Below, one piece after another: positions 6,624 through 12,925 of a DNA stretch of 12,925 nucleotides. Below the pieces are notes generated by a model. That model saw only the letters and a program-made list of their open reading frames with translations, did no database searches and had not been told where the DNA came from. Every line of letters begins with the position of its first letter. Position 1 is the stretch's first letter. The stretch is from Pyricularia pennisetigena. Lineage: Eukaryota; Ascomycota; Sordariomycetes; Magnaporthales; Pyriculariaceae. The translations under genes and the position numbers were made by a program. The stretch covers positions 1 through 12,925 of the forward strand of contig NW_021940937.1 of the NCBI RefSeq assembly GCF_004337985.1, given 5' to 3'.

Positions 6624-7178
6624 ATGTTCCCTGAGCTTACGTGTGAATGGTTGTACCCTATGGAGAAGGTACAGTCATCTCCTAGTGTTGGCGGAGACGA
6701 TTGTTGGAAAGAGATTGTTGAGCTCACGCCAGCGGTGGAGGTTGATGCGCAGTCTGCAAGTTCACGGTGTGAAGGGGATGTCGAAGTTGCTGAGGATCCT
6801 GCAGATAGCCCGTCTAAATTGCAGGTAGGGAGTGACTCTCTGGAAGAGATGCGTAGCTGCATCGCTGGTGAGATCCCCAAGGATGAAGGGGGGAATTTGG
6901 TATGGTTACCTTTTTCGTACCCGGAGGTACAGAGGAAGCCTCGACGACAACGAATCGTTGGTGAGCGAGAATGTTGTAGTTGTCATAAAGTGTTTTATGA
7001 CAGCTCTACTAGACGTCGGCACGAGAGGGATATCCACAGAAGGGTGAGCTCAGTTCTTTGCAAATGCGGGCAATTGTTTTATAGACGACACACATATCAA
7101 AGGCATTGTGCAAGGAAAACAGATTGTGTAACTTACCGGTATGCAGGTAAAGAATTGGATAAGGTAGTGTACAAGTAG
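6624..7178 (+). CDS. Zinc-finger protein, 184 aa (unit 3)
   Basis: I chose the ATG at 6624 (G at -3). An in-frame ATG at 6570 would add 18 residues that are read from the inverted origin arm. The N-terminal two thirds is acidic and Ser-rich. Near the C-terminus, after a basic patch (RKPRRQR), a classic finger C-x2-C-x12-H-x4-H is seen (ECCSCHKVFYD...HERDIH). A second, variant finger follows: C-x-C-x12-H-x6-C (LCKCGQLFYRRHTYQRHC). Two such fingers suggest nucleic-acid binding; target and role are unknown. The N-terminus may have been cut when the origin arm was inverted, because the start lies only 5 bases past that junction, leaving no room for the promoter layout of units 1 and 2. An acidic region plus fingers could also be a captured host transcription factor. 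Confidence 0.65.
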   Translation: MFPELTCEWLYPMEKVQSSPSVGGDDCWKEIVELTPAVEVDAQSASSRCEGDVEVAEDPADSPSKLQVGSDSLEEMRSCIAGEIPKDEGGNLVWLPFSYPEVQRKPRRQRIVGERECCSCHKVFYDSSTRRRHERDIHRRVSSVLCKCGQLFYRRHTYQRHCARKTDCVTYRYAGKELDKVVYK

Positions 7179-7292
7179 AGTTAGTTTTGATGACTGGTGG
7201 AATATATGGGAATAGATTAAATAATATGAAGAATGTGACTGTCTGCTAGTTACTGATACGCATAAGTGATTGATAAGTGATGCGAGTATACA

Positions 7293-7375
7293 ATTAATTA
7301 TCCACTCCTAGCCTGATTCTGGAATCAAAGGGGTATGGGCGCAGCCCATGACACCAGAGCGAAGCGTAGGTGTTC
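7293..7375 (+). repeat. CR-A, unit 4
   Basis: Hairpin ATGGGC-GCA-GCCCAT at 7335-7349, then ACACC (7351-7355) with GGTGT (7369-7373). The approach CTGATTCTGGAATC resembles the reversed copy in unit 1. The third hairpin GGCAT-GGGA-ATGCC is at 7444-7457. Confidence 0.85.
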
Positions 7376-7562
7376 AAAGTGACATGAAGAAGTGCGAAGG
7401 ATTGAGTGTGTTGGGAAACACATAAGCCAAGTCGGAGACGGCAGGCATGGGAATGCCCTCAATTGTGAGACATGACAGAATGAAGGAATAAGAAAAGTGG
7501 AATAACAGACAGTAGAGATAGAGTAGAGAAACATTAAGCCAATAATCATCCTCAAACAAACT

Positions 7563-7774
7563 CAACCTACCCCACTCCCCGACAGGGATTAAATGCTAGA
7601 GAAAATCACCACAGTGCCAGAGTGCGAGAGATGGACTTTAAGTCCCTTTACGTACGGAGTACAGGCCCGGAGGGCATGGCGGAGCCCTGTGACGAAGTCA
7701 CTGTCAACCCGTAGAAGGTCAGCGACCTTCTTTCCTATAGTTTATCTTTACGGGTTGACAAAGGTCGTAGGTCG
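7563..7774 (+). other. CR-B with candidate replication origin, unit 4
   Basis: The mini-hairpins are GTAC-GGA-GTAC (7652-7662), GCCC-GGA-GGGC (7665-7675), GGC-GGA-GCC (7678-7686) and a perfect GTGAC-GAA-GTCAC (7689-7701). The origin stem is CAACCCGTA (7705-7713) with TACGGGTTG (7749-7757), enclosing GAAGGTC-AGC-GACCTTC (7714-7730). The apex reads TATAGTTTATC, one base different from units 1 and 2. The iterons are AAGGTCG and TAGGTCG (7761-7774). The left and right stem arms changed together (one C:G pair fewer than in unit 2), so pairing is kept. Confidence 0.7.
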
Positions 7775-8000
7775 GAAATAGTTGCCTCGGGCACTCCACC
7801 GAAGTTACAATCCATTTACTAAGCACTTCAGTGCCCAATAGGCATAAGCGACACGTGGGTGAAAGCATGCATCCCAGTAAGCACTGGCCCGACAGCCAAC
7901 CAACAACAGAGGGCCTGGCAAAAAGAATGGAGTTCGGAGTGGGGGCCACGTTAGGGTGGAACCTATCAAGGGGAACCGGAGATCTAATTAGACGGTTCCT
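7775..8000 (+). other. Unit 4 leader without a gene
   Basis: After the iterons the shared GTTGCCTCGGGCAC word is present and a faint likeness to the unit 2 leader (GGGGGCCAC, near 7941) continues. An inverted repeat GGAACCG with CGGTTCC (about 7973-8000) follows. No open frame in the expected place resembles the other unit genes. The open frame at 7831-8208 shows no features of a real protein. I read this as a unit broken before its coding part. Confidence 0.5.
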
Positions 8001-8333
8001 GTCTGCACACTTTTGGCGGAGCCGCTTAATTGGCTACATCAGTGACAGGTGTGGCCTACTTTTCTGGTGGCCATGGTATACACTTCTTGGAGGGCTATTT
8101 TTTCTTCATCTGGTCGTTATTCCATCCGGAAAGCCAAAGCAATCCGTGCCGTCGTTCAGAAATTTCGACCACGTGCTCTTTGGGATGGGGACCTTGCTGG
8201 AGTCCTGAAATCTTTGCTAGAGGACAAAATATTTTACTCCGATTACTACGCAAAAGAGATCGACATTATTTATCACCCGCATAAGTTTTTTTTTTGCAAA
8301 TACCCGGCTAAAAATATATTAGTTTTACTTTAA
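7992..8333 (+). pseudogene. Unrecognised protein fragment right of the array
   Basis: In one frame, interrupted by TGA at 8043-8045, the translation looks protein-like: TLLAEPLNWL, then after the stop MVYTSWRAIFSSSGRYSIRK, QKFRPRALWDGDLAGVLKSL and EDKIFYSDYYAKEIDIIY, ending in AT-rich sequence. I recognise no family. It is more likely a host gene or transposon fragment than viral, since it starts where likeness to the units ends, but a truncated unit 4 gene cannot be excluded. Confidence 0.35.
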
Positions 8334-9440
8334 ACCGGCATCCGCTGTAAAGCGTTGTTGCTAATATGCCAAAGTTATAAACATTGTAATGCAACAGTGG
8401 GACGATACGTGCAACCGTACTGGGATCGAAACTTAAAAACGCATGGCCGCATTGCGAATTTGTCTATATTTGTGTCCGCGCCGTGGCGAGGTGTGTATAA
8501 GTAAGTCAAGTTTCTAAATTTAAACTATTCCTCATCGTTTGCTTGTTTTTCCACCCTTTATTTCTTCTGGATAAATAGGTGTAATACGCTGTAAAATACA
8601 TACAAAAGTCATAAAGAGACATATCGCAACGAGTATTTGGCCATTATCCTTGCAGATGTTTTGACACAAAACAGGTTACAAGCAAGCCCCGGACTTTTTT
8701 GTAAATTAATATTCTTATGCACGCTTTTCAACATATATAATAAGAAACGGTACATTTTTTTAAAGTCAATTTCGCTTTGTTTATATTTCCACAAATCTTT
8801 ACCGCGCACCATATTATATATACGGTAAATAGCGTTGCAAGCTATATGGATTTCTGGAAAATATGGGCGGATATAACTTTGACGCAATTGCTATGTCACC
8901 AATTACCATCCAAAGAGGTCCTTTCCGCGAAATCCGAAACTAATGCGTGGTGGGATAATTTGAGTATTCTTTTATACGTGCTTATATTCCAAGAACTGTA
9001 AGTTGTGGGGACCACAATGCAATGCGTCGGAATCGCCAGACCAACGTTCCCAAAGGCTAGGACCAAAGGCTGTCGACGATGCTGCTTGTCGGAGTGGAAC
9101 CCCTGCTAAATGTAACGGCTTTACGTGGCGTTATATATTGAAACATATATATATATATATATATTGTAATAGTTTTGACTTGTTAGTATTGTCGCGACTT
9201 CCACTGGTGAAATAACCACACTCATAGCTTTTCCACTGCCTCTTGTACCATTTGTTTCACAGTTAACTCGAGGCAGTTAAAATTGGTATTGCAAATTGTA
9301 AACACCAACATTTATTCATATAAAAAATAATATAAATAATAGTGGACTAATAATATTAAATAAAATAATGAGGGAAAATAATATTAAAGCAAATAATATT
9401 AAACAAAAGAACTATTATTAAAAGCAGCGTTTATTATAAT
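8334..9440. other. AT-rich gene-free stretch
   Basis: AT-rich sequence with no gene I can support. Short frames at 8609-8887 (minus) and 8777-9001 (plus) oppose each other and lack motifs. There is a TTGTGG-GGA-CCACAA hairpin at 9003-9017, an (AT)10 run at 9145-9164, and repeated AATAATATTAAA words from about 9325 to 9400. The base composition fits RIP-decayed or ordinary intergenic fungal DNA. Confidence 0.5.
9145..9164 (+). repeat. (AT)10 microsatellite
   Basis: Ten AT dinucleotides in a row within AT-rich intergenic DNA. Confidence 0.8.
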
Positions 9441-9560
9441 CCTGATAACAATACTAATAATAATGCTGATAATAATGCTGATAGTAATGCTGGTATTAAT
9501 GCTGGTAGTAATGCTGGTAGTAATGCTGGTAATAATACTGGTAGTGGTGATGGTGATGGT
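9441..9560 (+). repeat. 12-bp minisatellite
   Basis: About nine to ten imperfect copies of a 12-base unit close to TAATGCTGGTAG, drifting to TAATGCTGATAA on the left and to TGGTGATGG on the right. It makes long Met/Leu/Val-only open frames on both strands that are artefacts of the repeat. Confidence 0.8.
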
Positions 9561-9734
9561 TATATGGCGACCGAAATGTATAAAACCAACCCATTCCCTT
9601 AACCAGCCTGGCCGCACCTGCGATGTGTCAGTGTCATTACTTGTCGTCCTTTGGTACCAGATGCATGTGGAAATAAGATTTTTTACTTGTAAGAGTCACA
9701 TTTGGAAAGGTTTCGATTTGATGCCTGTATGTAG

Positions 9735-9983
9735 CGAGTAAACGGTGTAGTTATACATATAAGGCCCGAACCCAGGGAAGAGGACAACGAAGAGATAGTC
9801 ACTGGGCTCCAGGCGGGATATACTTTACCTGGAGAGTTCCCGGTGACTTTATACTGTTACAAAGCTATCAAAAAGTTGGAATTGCAGTCTTTATATCTTC
9901 AGCCCCAGCATGGCGCCAGCCAGCCGTGCACCAAGAAGGCGTCTTGTGGCGCTGACCGGGACGATATCATCTTAAGAGCCTGA
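9735..9983 (+). other. Short unrecognised open frame
   Basis: An 82-codon open frame between TAG 9732 and TGA 9981, without its own ATG. It reads protein-like (EEDNEEIVTGLQAGYTLPGE, FPVTLYCYKAIKKLELQSLY), so it could be an exon or a remnant. It overlaps the end of the DUF7924-like remnant on the other strand. No family recognised. Confidence 0.25.
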
Positions 9984-10545
9984 GATGGGTTCGAGTGAGG
10001 GCAGGAAAAATGTGTTATGTACTCAACTCGATTTAGATGGCGGCTTAGAAGACTGCTTCTGAGTACACGGATTTTCCTCGTGGTTAACCCCGCCAAAGAA
10101 CGGAAGGCAAAGAGTCTCGATAGGCTAGGTGACATTCCGGTAGATGGAAAAATGAGCCGGGAAACATCTTGGATAACCCTAGCCTCATTCGTACCCTCGG
10201 GATTCGGATAAGTATCCGCGAAGACGTTATCATCAAAAGGCGTCCCGATGGGAAATTTTTGTTCGCTCTCAAGCAGCGCCCTGATAATAGTCTTGCTCGC
10301 ATCCGTAATGCCTAGTTCAGACTTTTCCATGTACGCGCCCACGGCCTCAAGTATTTTCGAGTATTTCGCAGTTCCGTACGTTGCACTCTCTCTTCTCGCG
10401 GCTTCTGGTCGGTCGGCATTGTGGAAGTAGCATAATTGAACCGCTTACGCGACGGGCCGGACGAGCGTGGTTTCCGCATAAGACGCTCCATGGTGGGAAC
10501 TGTCGCCAGGGTGGCTTTGGCTTCAACCAGTCCTTTGGCCACTGC
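9899..10545 (-). pseudogene. DUF7924-like fungal protein, broken fragment
   Basis: On the minus strand the frame around 10430-10100 gives YGTAKYSKILEAVGAYMEKS, ELGITDASKTIIRALLESEQ and NEARVIQDVSRLIFPS. This is the N-terminal signature region of a large fungal family carrying a DUF7924 domain (function unknown, family knowledge). The conserved core that should follow (a PQPDYSVGF-type strand and the nuclease-like ECEVKCG region) is not found; after FPS the sequence becomes unlike the family, down to the stop at 9899. Upstream, the low-complexity N-terminus (ATVPTMERLMRKPRSSGPSR) is in another frame, so at least one frameshift is needed near 10380, and a TAA sits near 10443 in the main frame. 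I read it as a dead gene copy. Confidence 0.6.
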
Positions 10546-11220
10546 CCTTATTCGCGCAGAACGCCACTAGTTGGAGTGTGTGGAATCACCGCTGTCGATG
10601 TCGATCGCTGGCTTGTCAACGTTTGACCTAGCAAGTGGTGTGCACGAGCGTCCGCTGACGCTTCTGGTATTGGTCTAGGCTGTGCTCGGTCGTGTCGTCA
10701 ACCGGCTGTGTGCGTTTACCAGCTTGAAGGGCGGATACTGGTGGCTGTCGTGAAAAACTAGGTTTAGATGCGGGTTGGTCATGAATGTCATCGTGCCTTC
10801 GAATTGGGCTCTGACGCGACTGAATTCATGGGAGCTGCTTTTCTGCCAACTGTTAGCAAAGGATTCCATCTGGCGCCGCGCAAAATTGTGTACCCTGATT
10901 CTTTGGCGGAACATGGCCGCTACCTGGCCCGATTGAGAGCCGGCGATAATGACGGAGTGGAATGCGAGGTTCTGCGTTGGAATAAATCGTTCAACGTAGA
11001 ATGCCTGTGTCACCTGACTAGCAATAGTTGTCCCACCCACTAGGCCCGCACTTTCCCGAAGGACTAGGGGGTTCTCATGTAGTTTGGTGCGTAAGCGGCG
11101 GGGACTACTGCTGTATCGTCCATACACTCATTTGCCATAGCCCTATCGAAAGTCAACCTGTGTAGTTCAATTTTCGTGAGCTGGATAATTATTGCTAAGA
11201 CGTTTGCGGCTTGTGTATGC
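10546..11220. other. Unassigned stretch with opposing open frames
   Basis: Open frames lie on both strands (10675-11127 minus, 150 codons; 10768-11043 plus, 91 codons). Neither shows a motif I know, and I cannot decide which, if either, was coding. It sits between two dead copies of fungal multi-copy genes and is probably more of the same kind of debris. Confidence 0.35.
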
Positions 11221-11368
11221 CAAAGACTATCTTCATCAGCCCGATGTCCTCAGAAAATACTTTGCTGGCTTGACCTCGATCACCTGACTTCCCGAATCTA
11301 CCAAATCTGGCTTCCATCCTCGTTTGCTCGGCACCAACTGAACCAACGGAGGTCGAGGTGGCTCCTAG
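11221..11368 (-). pseudogene. Second kinase-like remnant (C-terminal end only)
   Basis: The minus strand aligns base by base with 327-477 of the left kinase-like gene, with small gaps. Its first half reads EPPRPPLVQLVPSKRGWKP in one frame and its second half KVFSEDIGLMKIVF in another, so a frameshift separates them. The catalytic loop is missing; likeness fades at 11368. It is a diverged, dead copy of the same family, in the opposite orientation. Confidence 0.7.
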
Positions 11369-12273
11369 ATGCATGCACGCTACATGAACGCTGCAACTTG
11401 CGCACACATTATTTCCTGCGCAATCACTGCTAAGCTTGCCATCAATACCGTTGTTGGGGTGGTGAATGTCTTTCCTGCAAGTTTCGTGCGCATCAGTGCC
11501 TTCCCTGCCTTGATCCAAGGTCGCAGGGGCTTTGTTGCAGTCGTATTAATCGCTTGGGACTGCCATCGCTGCAATCATTTTCTTGGTCCAATTGACATTG
11601 CGATCTCCTCTGCCTGATAATGGAGGATGCGCACTAGTAATTTCGTCGCTACAACGTCGCGTTCTTCCAGACTAATCAGAGGGCGATCTCCACTCCTCAC
11701 CCGAAGCCCCTCCTGGAAGTCGAATTAAAAATGGCTGAGAAGACCGGCGATGCTAGGCTGAGTATTCTGGAGCAGGCTAATAGCTCCACTTCTCCATCGC
11801 ATGTTGGAGTATGGACGGAGAAGATGACGTCTTCTCCTGGGTCCAACGTCTCAAAGGTATGCAATCCTCGAAGCTATTGACGATGTTAAGGAGAGAGACA
11901 TAGATGCGGAAATGAAACCTTTCACCACTATACATTGGGATTAATAAGAAGCTGGAAAAATTGTGGCTATTAATAAAAAAGCCTCTGCTGTGAGAAGACG
12001 ATACTTTACTGTTTAGTTGGATAAACACCGCGTCGCCAATAAAGGCTGCTATTTTAATTGGAGTTGCAAAAGGATATCCGCTCGATAGTCATTATTATTC
12101 CAACAGAAAGTGATCCTGTATTACTTGGCAGCTTTCAACTTACTAATAATTCGCCTTGAACTCAATTATAACTTACGTTATTCCCAGTCATTGAAACCCT
12201 CATTAAAACGCTCAGGTGCTTCAATCCATTGTCCACCACCTTCGAAAGATGTGCCGATACTTCGATCATAATA
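11369..12273. other. Gene-free stretch
   Basis: No gene supported. Small open frames at 11369-11617 (plus), 11380-11574 (minus) and 11777-12028 (minus) show no motifs. The right half is AT-rich. It forms the 3' flank of the P-loop ATPase gene. Confidence 0.45.
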
Positions 12274-12925
12274 TCAGTCTGCCATAATACTCTGGCCACC
12301 ATCGACAGTAAGGCGACTTCGAGTCCTCATCTTGAGAACCCCACTGCCCAGCTTGCGAAATACCAAGCCCTCTCTCCCGCCACCCTGAGGTTCGAATCCA
12401 ATCGCAGCACTGGGGGCAAACACCAGCGCCTCACCGACACGCAATTTGACGATGTGCGAAAAAACCTCGGCAGATGGGTCGATATGAGGCGAGCCACTGG
12501 AAGCGCCGCGAAGCCTGATAGGAAAAATGCCGTCGCCATCGTCCTCCCCGCCGCCGCCGCCGGAAAACGTCTTTTCATGGATTAGCGATGACGAGCTAAC
12601 ACCCGCCAGGTGCTGCTTAAGCACCCGCAGCCACGCGGGCGACGTAAAGCGGTGCACCATTGTTACAGAGCACAGGTCTAGCAGGTTAGGTGAGATATTG
12701 GGTTCCTGCGTCGAGATAAAGATCCTGCAAGCCTGGTGGCGCTGGAGGCGGACGGTTTGCAGCAGGCTTTCGGTCAGGTTGCGTGAGTCTGGCGATTCGG
12801 CGCCCTCGGTGCCGCCGCCCATAAATTTGTGGGCCTCGTCCAGGGCCACAACACGGCCGATTTTGCTTTCCTGCTCTAGGAAGAGGCTAAGGCAAATGTT
12901 GAAAAGTGAGCAGGCGGTTTGCGCC
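12274..12925 (-). CDS. P-loop NTPase (fungal, DNA-translocase-like), C-terminal part
   Basis: The frame is open from the right edge of the window to the stop at 12274, 216 codons, so the Walker A part lies outside. GRVVALDEAHKFMGG is a clear Walker B strand (four hydrophobic residues then D-E), followed by a helix and FISTQEPNISPNLLDLC, which carries the sensor-like STQEP. MVHRFTSPAWLRVLKQHL follows. This order is that of the P-loop ATPases related to the FtsK/HerA group that are widespread as uncharacterised proteins in ascomycetes (family knowledge). A Gly-run plus acidic insert (SGGGGGEDDGDG) and a VKLRVGEALVFAPSA strand precede the C-terminus, LGSGVLKMRTRSRLTVDGG. No stops or frameshifts, so it is probably a working host gene, transcribed toward the debris. 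Confidence 0.75.
   Translation of the reverse strand, partial: AQTACSLFNICLSLFLEQESKIGRVVALDEAHKFMGGGTEGAESPDSRNLTESLLQTVRLQRHQACRIFISTQEPNISPNLLDLCSVTMVHRFTSPAWLRVLKQHLAGVSSSSLIHEKTFSGGGGGEDDGDGIFPIRLRGASSGSPHIDPSAEVFSHIVKLRVGEALVFAPSAAIGFEPQGGGREGLVFRKLGSGVLKMRTRSRLTVDGGQSIMAD

Larger units (their letters stand above)
2662..8000 (+). mobile_element. Tandem array of four small-replicon units (integrated multi-component ssDNA virus-like element)
   Basis: Four units in the same orientation begin at about 2662, 4412, 6108 and 7330. All share block CR-A (twin hairpins) and block CR-B (mini-hairpin run, origin-like stem-loop, iterons), while the coding parts are unrelated: a 155-aa unknown protein, a 303-aa capsid-like protein, a zinc-finger protein, and nothing in unit 4. 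Shared noncoding regions with different genes on 1-2 kb components is the plan of multipartite circular ssDNA viruses such as babuviruses and the tripartite genomovirus-related virus of Fusarium (family knowledge). Placement between decayed fungal repeats points to chromosomal integration. The exact edges are uncertain: left between 2585 and 2662, right between about 7980 and 8015. No Rep (HUH endonuclease/SF3 helicase) is visible. An unknown transposon-like or satellite family is the main alternative. Confidence 0.7.

Noticed and set aside
2662..7375. CRISPR-like array because of regularly spaced repeats
   Set aside because: Spacing is 1.2-1.75 kb with genes between, the context is eukaryotic, and the repeats are structured replicon regions.
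9399..9741. Long Met/Val/Leu or Ile/Thr frames on both strands, resembling membrane proteins
   Set aside because: They are translations of a 12-bp minisatellite.
12386..12400. GGTTCGAATCC, like the T-arm of a tRNA
   Set aside because: It is inside the P-loop ATPase coding sequence (IGFEPQG on the minus strand) and there is no A-box or acceptor stem at the right distance.

Overview
The window looks like a chromosomal piece of a filamentous ascomycete (Pezizomycotina). The evidence is fungal multi-copy families in decayed form (a kinase-like gene with an HMDVR...N catalytic loop, a DUF7924-like gene, a TPR gene remnant, a Tad-type LINE RNase H end), in-frame TAG/TGA stops and frameshifts of the kind RIP leaves, AT-rich gene-free stretches, and an intact fungal-style P-loop ATPase at the right edge.

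Layout. 1-498: 3' part of a kinase-like gene. 1126-2331 (minus): 5'-truncated LINE end with a (TAC)n tail. 2347-2583: TPR gene remnant. About 2662 to about 8000: the remarkable part. 8000-9450: unrecognised and AT-rich sequence. 9441-9560: 12-bp minisatellite. 9899-10545 (minus): DUF7924-like remnant. 11221-11368 (minus): second kinase remnant, pointing back at the first. 12274-12925 (minus): P-loop ATPase, 5' end outside the window.

The central 5.3 kb is four head-to-tail units (starts near 2662, 4412, 6108 and 7330; spacing 1750, 1696 and 1222 bp) that share the same noncoding cassette but carry different genes. Each cassette has (a) a hairpin block CR-A (ATGGGC-GCA-GCCCAT followed by ACACC-N13-GGTGT), and (b) an origin-like block CR-B: a run of tiny triloop hairpins, then a long stem enclosing a second hairpin and an apex with TATAGTTTAC, then tandem TAGGTCG iterons. 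Unit 1 encodes an unrecognised 155-aa protein behind a probable 5'-UTR intron. Unit 2 encodes an intact 303-aa protein with an Arg/Lys/Gly-rich N-terminus that reads like a small ssDNA-virus capsid. Unit 3 encodes a two-zinc-finger protein and has a rearranged origin. Unit 4 is a cassette with no gene left.

My reading (inference): the array is an integrated, multi-component, circular ssDNA (CRESS-like) mycovirus or satellite complex, comparable in plan to the tripartite genomovirus-related virus of Fusarium (Rep, capsid and accessory components). No Rep gene is visible here, so replication would have been in trans or the Rep component lies elsewhere. The three ORFs are open, unlike the decayed host repeats around them, suggesting a recent capture.
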